The translations under genes were made by a program, and so were the position numbers. DNA of 64,000 bases from Gavia stellata (taxonomy: Eukaryota > Chordata > Aves > Gaviiformes > Gaviidae). The DNA lies in assembly GCF_030936135.1 (NCBI RefSeq), contig NC_082620.1, forward strand, positions 5,642,001 through 5,706,000. Direction: 5' to 3'. The notes beneath the pieces are model-generated. The model had not been told where the DNA came from and searched no databases. It saw nothing but the letters and a program-made list of their open reading frames with translations. Shown piece by piece: positions 46,221 through 58,290 of the stretch. Numbering within the stretch: the stretch's first letter is position 1; every line of letters starts with the position of its first letter.

Positions 46221-47109
46221 CAACGTGCCAAGCACAACAAAGTGCCACTCTGGACCGGAGCCTCCAGGCACTGCTGTAATAACAGTGCTAATAATAATGA
46301 CAGCCCAGATGCACAGCACTAATGGAAATCTCTGTGCTACCTGGGGCTGCCAATGACTAATCTCTGGCCATTGATTTAGCAGCTGAGACCAAGCTGAAGA
46401 GACAATAACAACTGCAAAGACAGGAGCAGGCACCAGAATTACAGCTGGAGTGAGATGAAAGGCTTGGGAGGAGCACAGCCTTCTATCCCTTCTCTCTTGC
46501 AGCAGTGCGTAGGACTCCTCTTCACTTTGATAGCCAAGACGATCATAGAAATACAGCATTTCTACCTTGCATCTACCCCGTCTGAAGCTAGTCCTGTCTG
46601 CAGCTGTGACCATTACCCGACCTGAAAGCAGCACCCCCCCACTGTGTGCGGCTCTGGGGCCTCTGGAAGCCTTGAGCCTCCTCCAAGCCCTTTCCTTGGA
46701 GATACGCAAAGAATTGCTCTTCCTCTTTTTGCAAGGGAAAGGACTGGGCATCGCTGTCAGTGCCGCACAGCCCCGTCTTCCCCATCCCCGCCCTTCAGTG
46801 GGGCAAGAGCCCCCCACGGGCACCGTGGGGCCGAGGGGGTACCCGCCGGGCGGGGAGCCTCAGCTGAGCTGATCAGCTCTGCGCGGGGCAGCCGGGGGTA
46901 ATTGCCCAGGCAGCAGCCTGGAGTCAGGGGCGGGCAAGGGGCTGGTGAAAACAGAGGCTGAAACAAGTCAGGCAGCAGCTGACTGTTCATGCACCTTTTT
47001 ATTTCTCCCCTGGGGGATAGAGGCTTAGAAAATCCCGGCATGGGACCAGGGCTCCCCTGTTCTGGCATCTTAACAAGAAGCAGCTGCTTGAGGCAGAGTG
47101 AGGAATCAC

Positions 47110-47245
47110 ACAAGGAAAAGGCCCCATTGCATTAATTAAAGGTCACAGGGCCATTCCAGAGGCTTCCCAATTACCTCTGGAAGAGTGTCACTAATGTGAG
47201 ATAATGATGTCATACAGCCACTAATGAGGCAGGTTATCCAAACCC
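47110..47245. other. Candidate conserved non-coding element 1 upstream of PERM1
   Basis: AT-rich and motif-dense: TTAATTAA (47132-47139) runs into TAAAGGTCA (47137-47145, matches the ERR form TNAAGGTCA), then CATTCC (TEAD type), CCAATTACC, two CACTAATG/CCACTAATGAG words and TGATGTCA. It is flanked by GC-rich DNA. Confidence 0.4.
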
Positions 47246-47479
47246 CAGGCCCCCCATGGCCCCCCTCCCCAAGAGAATGTGCTATCACCAGCAGACGAGC
47301 CAGAGGGAAAATGGCCACTCTTCCCCCTCGCGCTCTCCTCCACCTCTTCCTTAACGACAGGCCTCACGGCGGCCCAGCCAGATAATGGAGCTGGGGGAGG
47401 CAGGAGGAGAGGCCAAAGCCCTCTTTGAGGTTTTTGTGCTGAGGAGTGTCTCAGCAAGGCCCCTTCCCCTCTTGCGTCG

Positions 47480-47610
47480 TGAATTGCTCCTCAGAAGCGA
47501 TGTCAACAAGATATTGTTCAGCACTGACCCCACTCCCTTATTGCTCAGGCCAAATCCAGCCCCATTAGCGCTCCTTAATTGAGCGTAATTTGGAGCTGAA
47601 AATCTGCCTC
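47480..47610. other. Candidate conserved non-coding element 2 upstream of PERM1
   Basis: AT-rich stretch ending in an imperfect dyad at 47564-47589: ATTAGCGCTC and GAGCGTAAT around CTTAATT. The next CpG-rich block follows immediately. Confidence 0.4.
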
Positions 47611-47619
47611 CCGGTATGG

Positions 47620-47870
47620 AGGGCTCCAGCCCCGCGGCTCCTTGCGCTCCTGATCTCCAGCAAGCATGGTGGATCGGCCCTGGCTGGGCCCCGGCTGGGG
47701 AGAAAGGCCGCCGGCCCTCCTCTCGCGTGGCCCCGCTCAGCGCCGGCCGGGCGGCACCGGCTCCTTCGTGCCGGGAGGCAAAGTGCCCCTTGGGCTCTGC
47801 CCGGGCAGGGGACGCGCCATCCCGGTGGGACGGTCCCCTCTGGGGAGCAGCCATGACCTCGCCTCCCCGC
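47620..47870. other. CpG-rich block
   Basis: High CpG density (CCGCCGGCC, GCGCCGGCCGGGCGG, GACGCGCC) next to the two AT-rich candidate elements. It could be a promoter or a CpG-rich enhancer; no gene is recognised beside it. Confidence 0.45.
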
Positions 47871-50554
47871 AGACCTGAGCTCTGGGGGGGCTGTGCTCCT
47901 AAGAGCTGCCTGATCTGGTAAAACTTTGACTAAAGCAGCCGCACAGGGGTCTTGGGTCAATATTGGTTTTGGGGACAGATGGAAAAAATGTTGAAATGTT
48001 CAATTCTATCCGCCTTCCGCTGTGCTGCTTGTCTCCGGTCTCAATGCTTGGGCAGCCTAGGAGTGTAAACACCTCTTTGTCTTACGGCTCAGGCACCAGG
48101 CAGGAGGTAAGGAGACAAAACGTTGTAACAGAGATTAAAGTAAGCCCACGAACGGAAAAAAGCCACAGGGCCCCAAGTTCTTTGAATGGGAAGAGGAAAG
48201 GGGACAGAGAGCAAGAGAAGCGCCCAAAATAAAACAAACAGCGCGTACATCTGGAGTTGAGAGAGTTGTCCATCCCGAGCCTCCAAAGCGATGGGGAAGG
48301 GGGACAGCTCACAAGGGGCTGCAAGACGCAATTTCTGCCCCAATTCCCCTGCAACCACCAAGGGCAGCGGCAGGCAGCACCGCACCGGCTCTGTGCCCTT
48401 CCTGGGAGCAAGCGGCCGCTCTCAGCCTCTCTCCTAGCCAGGGGGGACATGGCAAAGAAAGCAGCCCAGCAGCCCGAAAGGCTCACACCACCACTCTCAG
48501 CAACTTCACGGTCCTGCTCACCAACACGGCTCCAGGGAGCACATGCCTTCCCCCCAGGCTCTGGAGCGGGGTGCAGGGCTGTGCCTGGGTGAAGGGGTGC
48601 TTGCCTCGCAGCTGCGTGGATCAAGTCTTGTGGGCCAGGACGTTTCCGAACCAAAGGGGAGACCTTCCCCAGCATCCCCCACCCCGCAGGAATGCCAGAG
48701 GCTCCTTTTCTGTCCGTGCAACATTCGCCTTAAGAACATCAAACCTCTGCACTACGGCCAAATTGATCTGGCTACACAGGAGGGAATCATGGAGGAGAAG
48801 CTGCACAGTTGCATGAAAGCCATGGCCTCAGCCTCAGTTGCAGAAGGCAGCGGCATCCACACTGTGGAGGAGCACTGACCCAGTCCCCAAGTGTATTCTC
48901 CAGGGTTCTGCAAAACAGACAAGGTTTCTGGTGACCAGACTTCTGCAAAAGTGATGTGTAGGAGAAATGATGCTTCAGAGGCAGAGAGAGAGAGCAATTC
49001 AGTACCTGCCTGGCTGCTCCCTCTTGAACACAAATGGATCCAGCACTGAATGCAGCTCTTGGGAGGTGATTAGGGGTTATCAGCAGCATCTCCTTGGCCT
49101 TTCCCTGTTGAGTTTCCTGCTGTTTGCTCAGGTAGTTTCTGCAGCAGCACTGATTTGTTCCCCCTACGAGGCACTGTCCCAAGCCTCCTCTTTCTTTAGG
49201 TCCTGCCTTTTGCCGTTCCAGATAATCTCTCTTTTCAACACAAAGTACTTATTTCCAACCAACTCAACAGTAGGAAAGCACAGGAGGAATCAAGAAAGAA
49301 AGAACAGGAGCTAGCAAATAAGGAGAGCCATTGCCCTTGCCCTAAGCCTGAATGACCGGCAGAGCTGCTGGAAACCACCTGGAAGGGGCAGAACAGGAGA
49401 GAGAGAGGCGGGAGAAGCGATTCCTGCCAGCCTTGGGGCTAGGGAGATGGGACGTCTCTACTACCTTAGCGTGGCTTTACCCAAGGTCTCGGCAAAGCCC
49501 TCATAGACCCACATCAAGAAGCTGCTTCTGCAAATGGGGGTTGCCTGCGGATAAACTGCAGTGACACCCATCTCCAGAAGAGCTGCTAAGCCATCCCCTG
49601 TCCCTAGCTCAAACTGAATCCTTACCCACGAGCACGCACGTAAAATAAGCGAAGTCTTTTGGAGCAAGAGCTGCCAGCTGCAATTTATCAGGCAATGGCA
49701 ACAGACAGCACATGACTGGAAGTGAGAGAGTGTTTGCAGGGGGAGGCAGAGGTGGAGGGAGCAGGAATCTCTGAGTTCTCCTAGGAAAACAGAGCTGAGA
49801 AGTGCCGGGGTTATTAATTATCTGCAGCTTTCATCCCTCCCACATTCTGCAAGGAAAAAAAGTTGTCAGGGCAAAATGAAAAGGGGCGGGAGAAAGGAAA
49901 GAGATGAAAAGACTAAAGGCAGAAAAAGGAGGAGCGGAGGGTATGCTGGGATCAAGCTTTGCTAGAGAGAGGGTGCCAGGACCAGGAGAACACAGCATTT
50001 GCTGATAAGGAGCCTTCTTGCCCATAGGGATCCTATTAATTCCCCTAACACGCTGCAGCGGCCAAGGGGTGGGGTATTTTCCGTTTGCCAGTATGATTAC
50101 ATCTGCTCTAGGAATTCTGCTCCCATGGCTCCCCCAGACTGGGTGGGATTTTTCCATGCACTCACAGATCAGGCTAAATCAACAAAATTTTCAAGTGTAG
50201 CCCTAACCTGCAGTAAAGGAAGAGACTGGGAAGGGCTGGAGCACTAAACCCTGACCTTTGCTAATCCACAGGCAATAACTCCAGGCGAGAAGTATGCTGC
50301 AGGCAATGTCAGACTTTGCTCTCCCTATGGGCAACATTTTTAACCTTAATAGCAGACGGGCTTTCCTGTCAACTTGTAGGCAGCAGCTGTGGGTCAGGGA
50401 GTTACTGGGGAGCTGTGAAGCTGTCAGCCACCCCGTGAGCGATGGGTTGCTCATAGGACAATTCCAGCAGTGTCTGGTGGGAAGGCCGCAGGGCTGGGAC
50501 CTTCGGGAAGGCTGTGATGTGCTGCTGGCCTCCCAGGAGACCTTATTCAAAACA

Positions 50555-50640
50555 GCACCTCCCTTTGCTTACTTCTTCATTTCTAAAATGGGGATAATGA
50601 GGCTGAGACCTGGGAGATGTTACTATAAAAAACAACCACT
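50555..50640 (+). mobile_element. Possible MIR-type SINE relic
   Basis: CTTCATTTCTAAAATGGGGA then TAATGAGGCTGAGACC resembles the MIR core end. Only a short stretch is recognisable. Confidence 0.4.
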
Positions 50641-52825
50641 GTATAGCAACTGAAGTTGTTACAGCAGATTGGGAAGATGCTCTTGGTTCCAACCAAAATA
50701 TGGATGTTCTGAGCAAATTGCTTTAATCATCTGTTAGCATCAGGACCCTTACTAGTGAGCCAGAGCCCCGTTTTTGGTTCAAGTTTTCTGGTCCCCAGTG
50801 TCCCTCTTCACCATAATGCAAATATAGGTTGTCACCAAGCACCAGTTTTATGCAAAAACATGCCTGTTGCAGCACACAAAATATCTCCTAGCTAAAAAAA
50901 TTAAATAGATAGCTGTAAAGATGAGTAACACCTGCATGCAAATCCATCCTCAGCCCTCCTCCCTTCTTGCCCAGTCCTCATCACGGGGTAGCCACCGGCC
51001 CATGGCAGAGGCAGAAGCAGAGCTTTCTGCTTTCCGTTGGGAACATTGCTGTCCAGATACGTGTTGACCTGTCTGCGTTGGCACATTCTCTTGCGGCAGG
51101 GAAGGGGTGCAGAGAAGTTTACATTATAAACAAGAGGCAGATGGAGTGATCTGACGGTGTCCTAGGGCTCTCTCCAGCAGGACACATGCAGTTCCCGGCT
51201 CTGGGCTGCCTAATGACAAAATCAAAGGCCTTCTCCCAGCTGGGAGCATGGATGCGGGATTCCCACTGGATACATTGCAAGTTATGGTCCCTGCCCCCAA
51301 ATACTTAAAAAGGTAAGAGGACAATCTGTGACAGATGAGCAGACGTGCCTTGCTCATGGGGCTCCAGGACACAGCACGACCTAACCTGCTTCTATCCACG
51401 CCCTGCCACATTATAATTGGCACCGCTGCCCTTTCCATGCTGTTCCTACTCCATCCAGGCAGGGACAAAGATGGTGACTCGAAAGAAAATGACTCGTACA
51501 AGGCCTGGACCAAATCCGTGCTGATAGAATTGCTTCCTTGATGCCAGTTTCTGCAGACAAGGACCTGGCCTTCAGCTTTTAAAACTGACTGGCTCTTTTG
51601 TCCTACTATCTGTCTTGAAGCCTGACTATAAATCTGGGGAACGGTTGTTTTCCTTTGGAACCTGCAACTGACTTCTCTTTAAGCAAAAAATAAACACTGA
51701 GTCTGTCGCCTCTGAGTTATGGGGGAGTTTAGAGGCTGCAAGTGTGAAAAAGTTAATTGCTTAACACTCCTGTTAATCACCCTGAGCCTACAGTGGCAAA
51801 CTGCTTTGGTTCGCTTGGAGGGCTCAGCTGCCACCGAGCACCACGGTGAGCTGTGCCAGGGCCACCCGCCAAGTGGTGGCCTGCGTTAGCCCCGGCATGG
51901 TCACCGTATCAAGGGCTCAGTGCTGGCTGTAGCGTGGCTGCCAAGAGATGCCACTGACGGATGCTAACCTGTGCCTGTCTCTGCTCACCGTGGCACGTGC
52001 TAGCCGGACTGTGCAACCATCCCGATTTTGCAATCCCACCCATTGCAGCTCTCAGCCCCGACGCAGCAGCTTGGAGACTTTTGCGCTCATGTGGATTTGC
52101 ACGCGGGGGGGTGTGGTGGGGAGAAAAAACACTCGGTGGCTTTCTTTCAACTCCCTCAGATATTAGCAAAACATCAGAGAGCGCTGCCTGCCAGGGACCC
52201 TGGGGGCTAGCACGGTGCTGGCCATCCTGATGCATGGAGCACAGGTAGCTCCCATCCATAAAGTAAAAAGCAAGGCTTGGCTGCAGCGAGTTGCCCCAGG
52301 TAGATTCCCCCTTCCCAAGCAACATTTTTCATGTGGCCCCTGCGTGCCCTCCTTGCGCACAGGGCTCTGGAGACAGGCACGGCAGTGCTTTGGCCTGATT
52401 TCATAAGGAGATTTTTGCCGTGCAGCGTCTCTGCCAGAGGCAGGGTTGGGGGTGGCGCTGGTGGTTGGTTCTGGTTCTGGTTCATGTTAAGCAAACGGCT
52501 AATGGGATCCATGTGACTCCGCTATTTCTCTGGAGGAAGAGCTCCTTTGCCGATAGGAGCACAACTGTCAGGGAGCCTGCCTGCAGTTTGTAACTCCCGG
52601 GGAGGCCGCGGCTGCGAGTGCCAGACACGCAGAGCCAGCGGTAATGCCTCCGGAGGCAGGCAGCTCATTAACGTCCCTCTGTGTGGCTCCCCCGGAGAAG
52701 GTGCGTCACCAGGAGCTGTCGCGCTCTCTGCTTGCCCTGGGTGGGATTAGCGGCTCCCTGAGGAGCTGCTGCGGTTCAGAGCCAGGAACGCATCCTTCTT
52801 TTGAAGCTCCCCTTTGCAGCGCGCC

Positions 52826-52855
52826 TGTGCGCGTGCACGCGTGTGTGCACACGTG
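52826..52855. repeat. 30-nt alternating purine-pyrimidine tract
   Basis: Strictly alternating TG/CG/CA dinucleotides. It includes the 12-bp palindrome CGCGTGCACGCG (52830-52841) and a CACGTG E-box at its end. Confidence 0.9.
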
Positions 52856-53429
52856 AGGAGGAGAGAGCACGCATTGCAGCTCTCCTAATCACGGAGGCTG
52901 GCGGCACGGATGGGGAGCCAGGGGAGGAGGGCGGCCGGAGGAGGGCAGGCAGGACTTGCTGCTGCCAGGCTCCAGAAAGAGAACGTCTGCCTTTTAATCA
53001 TGTTGACAAAGCGCCTTTGTGCGATGCTGCGTGGAGCCAGGCGCTGCCCGGTTGCAGCTCAAGGCTGGAGGAAAGGAGGGGCAGTCCTTCCACCAGCTTC
53101 AGGAGCTTCAGCGGGAGTGGTGTTCAGGAGAGACCTTTACCCGAGCCGGGTTGGCAGAGCACAGTCCGAGCCCAGCAGCTACAATGCCTACAGCCTCTCT
53201 CCACTCAGCACTGAGATCCTTTCCTCTCCTGAGAGAGACAGCCTAGTCTAGGAGCAGAAGATGAGCTGCTCTCGCAGACGGAGCCAGTCAGCCTCTGCCT
53301 CTCGCTGAGAAGGCATAGACTCTGGTTCAGTCTCCCCCAGTGACTCCGGGAGCTACCTCGGCTGGAGCAGGGGATGAAGTCAGTCAGACCCTCTTCTCCT
53401 GTGAGATCTGGCCACTTAGCCGCTGACAC

Positions 53430-53610
53430 TTACAATTTCAGCTTCAGTTTCCCTGAGCCTCTGCTCTTCAGTGCTGAAACACGGATAACTAGTAATTTTA
53501 TTGCCTACTTTGTTGGACTGGATGGCAGGGGCTTGCCCCTTTAGCAGTGCTTGGACAGCATCTGGCACAGCAGGGCTTTTATCCATTGGTGCCAGGAGGA
53601 AATGTGAGCA
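53430..53610 (+). mobile_element. Possible MIR-type SINE relic
   Basis: CAGCTTCAGTTTCCCTGAGC, then AAACACGGATAACTAGTAAT and GTGCTTGGACAGCATCTGGC follow MIR core and tail order with much divergence. Confidence 0.5.
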
Positions 53611-56600
53611 AGCAGCAGTGGCAGAGGGGAGGCTGGAAAGAAGAGATCTTTATTTCCAGACCTGGTACGGTGGCAGCTCCTTAGTCCAGGGGAGCTTCCT
53701 TCTAACGCCACTGCCTAGTCCTGCGTTGCTCCACACATGGCCCGTAGGGCTTCACCAGGTAGCCTGCAAAATGCTTTCAAAAGCATTCCCAGTCCCCGCA
53801 CTTGCACATATCCTACCGCGGTTAGCAGGACTGCGAGAGAGCCTGCCAGCTGGTGTGGTTGGGAACTGGACCTCAATCCTGCCACTTCCTGATAAAAAGG
53901 CTGTAATTACAATAGCAAAATGCCAGTTCTGTGGAACCTTAATATCCCACCTCCCTAAACACTACGCACCCATTCTTCTTTCCATCACACACGTGCCAAG
54001 CAGGAGCAAGTCAGCCATGGTCCGTGGACACTGTCAGAAGCAACAGGAGAACTTTGAAAGCAAAATTTGCATCAGGAGGATGCCAAATTGGCTTACTGAC
54101 AATGTGTGTTTGCCCTTGCACGTATGCCTCCTCTCGTGCTGATTTAGTTGTACCTGCTCCATGCTCCCAGGACAGAAAAGTGAAGCTGTTTTTTGTACCT
54201 GATGCAAGCCACCATTCAAGATGGGCTCATCTCAGTTCTGCCTTACATGCTTCCTGCTCAGTGGCAGCCTGGTTTAGTGAGGCTGTCGGAGCAGTCCCAC
54301 AGCCTTTTGCACTGGTTTAGCTAAGCTCACGCTACATCGGCTTCCCTCTGAAGTGATGCAGCTTTCCACGGAGCTAAGCACTAATGGCTGGGGCCTCCCC
54401 AATCAATAACTGCAAAGCAACAAGGGGGAGACAAGAAAATGTGTGGGATGGAGCATCTTTCCCACCAAGATGCAAACTTCTCTTGACAAAGCAATGGCAT
54501 TAGAAGGCATTGTTCTGCTTCCTCCCCTCCTCCCTGTCTGGCACTCTTTCCCAGGCAGCCCAGCACTGCTTGATTACTTGTGAATGTTTATCCCCCTCTC
54601 AGGCCAAGTGTGAAACACTAATTGCTGTTGACACTTGCCAGGCTGGGATATTTAGCTCCCCCCCCCGCCCCCCAACACACGCATGTTGGGTGCTGAAAAC
54701 TGCCCTGGAAGTGGCAATCCTGAGTGCAAAGTCTGACCCTGCCCTCAGCCGCTCACACCTCTTGGGCAAGAGTCGGACCTGGTCTCCTCTGCTCCTCTCC
54801 AAAGCACGTGGCAGTTTTAGCTGGGCTTTTCCCTACCGACGTATCTTCCGGGCTGAGCTTTCCCTGGCGAGCAGCACGGTGCTCCCTGCCATGTCCTTTG
54901 GGCAGAGATACCCCATAGCTCTAGGGCTGGTTGCTGCTGTATGAAAGGCTGGCACTTCCCTTGGCCTTCCAGAGCCTGGTGTTTGGCCTGTGGATGTGCC
55001 CACACTTCTCCTGGGCTCCTATTCAGTGTATATCACAGCTTCCTGGCACACACAGAACCTCTGCTTGCGCTTCCCTGAGACTGACCGCACCTTAGGTCGC
55101 ACATGGCAAGACACAGCTTTTCCCCTACCCTGCGTATGCCCGGGCACCATGTCCTGCTTTGGATATGGGAGTGTTTTTAAACATCGCCATCCAGCCTGCT
55201 CCCACGTGCTCGGGGTCTGCATGCACAGCTCAGCCCTGGTTTGGACCGCGTGTTTCTCCTACAGCCAGAGATGTCATCTGGGGATGAGACATCGTGACAG
55301 AAGGGACAGTGGTGACAGAGTGGATGGGAGAGCGCTGCAGAGGACTGGGGTGCAATGGGCTGATGCCAGGGGAAGGAAATGGGCACAGCTGAGCCCCACA
55401 GGCTGGGCAAAGGGGCAGAAGAGTTAAGCCCCCTCTCAAAGCATCAAGTGGGGAGGGAGCTAGCCCCATCGCTTCACAGCCCTGCACTCAATCCACGAAC
55501 AAAAAGTCCTTCAGAGCCCTTTAAAGAGCAGCCAAGGGCAGCAGTTGGTGTCTGGAGGCAACACCCACAGCATGAGGGTGGCCAAGCTGCTGCTTGGGCT
55601 GGACTCATTGTCTCCTTCAGAGACATTGTCCCCCGCTGACGGAGAGGCCAGTCCCAGGAGGGGAGATCAGGCCTCCGGAGCAGGCCCCAGGGGAAGTGCT
55701 TCACTGGGAAGGGTCTGTTTCTCAGCCACACGTCTGCATGACCGGCAGTCCTGTCGGACGCAGGAGATGCACTTGAAGCCATGCCAGCTGCCCTCCAGCC
55801 CAGCTCTCCGGGGGCCAGCCAAGTGCAAGGAGCCTGCGTCTGCAGCAGAGAGGAGAAAGGCAGCAGGGCCGGGGAAGCGGAGTGACCTCTGGGACCAGCA
55901 GCGCTGCCCAGGTCCATCCTGTCTGAAACAAAGCGGTGATGGCTCTGCCCTGCCTCCCTGAGCTGCTGCCCTCCCTCCTGTCACCGAAATGGTTAAGCGC
56001 TCGCAGATGAAAGGCATCCTGGGGATAGGCGAAGTGTTATAAACAAATAAATAAAATCTCTGTGTGTGAGAGAGAAAGAGGAGGGGAAGGGGGCTCCCGG
56101 GGAACGATGCAGCCTCATAAAATGATGACGCATGCACCGAGAGCGGTGGAAGGATGCCAGGGGATCTGGAAAACAGGTTCTCCGGAAATACACCCTCTTG
56201 CTGATTCCTTCTGACGTAGGCGGGAGCGGGAGGTGGAGGGGCCCTGGCTGATGGGCTCCCCGCCCCTTCGGCTACCCCCGTCTGTGGTGCGGAGCCTCCC
56301 CAGCAAGTCTCAGCCTTTCTTTGCTCCCCAGAGCCTGAAGTTGCCGGTATGCCTCCTGCCGCAGGACCCAACAAGCCTGGTTGCAGGAGAATGCAAAACA
56401 CTTCAAACGGCAACCCAGCGCTGAGCAAAACGGCCTTTCTCCACTGCGGTGGAGAAAGCCAAGCCCTTTCCCACCCAGCTGTGCCCTCAGTGCTGAGGTG
56501 CTAATCCCCAAGTGCCTGATTAAACCTTGAAACAATGACGATAATGACTCCGACTTCCTTCCCACCATTGTCTCCCTGCCCAGGGATGGGGAAATCTTCA

Positions 56601-57779
56601 CCGAAATGCCTCTATAGGAGGTTTTTCTTTATGAGGCTGCTGCTTTGTTTTTCAGGAGTATCTCCCAGCCCATTGAACATCCCCAAGTCTGGGAGGGAGC
56701 AAGAACCAGAGCAGGTAGGATGTCAGGCCGTGGGCCCAGCATCGCTGATCCCAGCTGGGACACAGCTATCTTGGCAATATGAAGTTGATCTGGATGCAGC
56801 ATGCGTGTGCAGAACTCTGTGTGTAGACGAGCCTGGCGTGTCTATCTCTTCTACTCCAAAATTAGCAGAGAAAATGTCTAGTAGCTAGAAATTGCTCCCA
56901 TCGGGGCAGGGGGAAGAAGAAGAGGTTCGGGAATTGCCATGGCATGTTCTAAACTTTGTCCTGTCGGTTTTGGTGTGGCTGTGTTTTCCCTAGGTAGATC
57001 AGACCTGTGGTTCAGTTGGTGCAGGATCCAGCAACCGAGAATGGGCACGACCAGGCTGCAAAAAAGGCACATGTAAACTGCTGCCAGCAGTTACCTGGGA
57101 GGAGAGGTTTCTTCCTGAGCCTTGTGAATCACCTCTTGTCTATTCATCTGTTAAGGCCAGAATGAGGGAACCTATCTGAAGGGCTGAAAGACATGAGCAA
57201 GTCCTGAAGCTTTCTGTGTTACCATGCACCAGCTGAGCCTTGGCAACTGTCTGCCCATCAGCTCTGCCCCTGCGGCAAACACTGTGTAACACAACCCAGC
57301 TTAGGTTGCTAGCGCTGCCAGCTAAGCTAAACTGAATTAACCTGCATTTGCTGCTGAATAAGAGCACGCACACATCAGTTACTTCGGCTCAGCTGAGCAG
57401 GGGATTTATCTCACGGTGGTAATTTGAGGTGGATCCGAGCCCTCTCCCGTCTGCGAGACATTAAGCAGCAGAAAAGCAGAATTAAGATGCTGACAGCATG
57501 CGCACAGCTTTCTTCTTCCAGGATCCCAAAGTGCCCAGAGAATTGCTGTATACACAGGGTAAGCACATGGGCACTGCACCAGCCCCTGCAGAAATGCAGG
57601 CAGCTCTGGGGCTGAAATGCAGCAGTTACGTCTCTTTGGAAGCAGAGGAGGGACTGGCTGGCCAGAGACAGAGCTGGTCTGAGTCTCGCAAGTGCTTGCG
57701 GTAGCCTCACTGGTGCAAATTCCATGGGAAGGCCTGCAGAGCTGGGATTTACATCTTGGAGGGAGAACTCGTTTTGCAG

Positions 57780-58010
57780 TTTAGTCCTTGGAGATCCCTA
57801 GCTCTGCTGCTGACTCACTGCATGCCCCAGGGCAACTCCCTAAGCACCTCAGATGTCAATAAAATGAGATGAATAATCATTTATATGTCTGCATTGTCCA
57901 AGCTCTTTGGGCCAGGGACTTTTCCTTGTTCTGTATGTGCAATGCCAGGCAGAACGGAGGCCTGGTTTTGGACAGGTGCCTGTAATCCAAATAAATGCTG
58001 GAATGAATTC
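57780..58010 (+). mobile_element. Amniote MIR-like SINE, nearly full 3' part
   Basis: CTGCTGACTCACTGCATGCC and AATAAAATGAGATGAATAAT are followed by a long recognisable tail: AGCTCTTTGGGCCAGGGACT, CTTGTTCTGTATGTGCAATG and AATCCAAATAAATG. This is the clearest old SINE in the window. Confidence 0.7.
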
Positions 58011-58214
58011 CCAACGCTCTGCCCATGTGGCCCTGAGATTCTGAGCCCAAGAGGCTGTGTAGTCTGAAACCAGAATGACATTGATGGGGGGTGGGGTGGT
58101 TATTCATCGCTATTTAATGAGGACATTAAACCATAGTGTTCAGCCGTGGCCTGTGCATTTGATGAGTCTTTGGGGAGTAATTGTGCTGAGAAATGCTTGC
58201 TCCTAGGGACGGAC

Positions 58215-58290
58215 ATTTGATGTATTAACTTTGGCAATACTTGCAAACCGTGTCATGCCAATAAGGCTATTGAGATTGAAAAAGAGCTGA
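58215..58290 (+). mobile_element. Possible LINE 3'-end relic
   Basis: CCGTGTCATGCCAATAAGGC and TATTGAGATTGAAAAAGAG resemble the ATGCCAATAAA tail seen in L2-type LINEs. No longer match was found by eye. Confidence 0.3.

Noticed and set aside
46194..46823. 209-codon minus-strand open frame with a hydrophobic stretch
   Set aside because: It runs into a MIR-type SINE relic and has no recognisable homologue.
48082..48675. 197-codon minus-strand open frame
   Set aside because: No recognisable domain and no conserved start or splice context.
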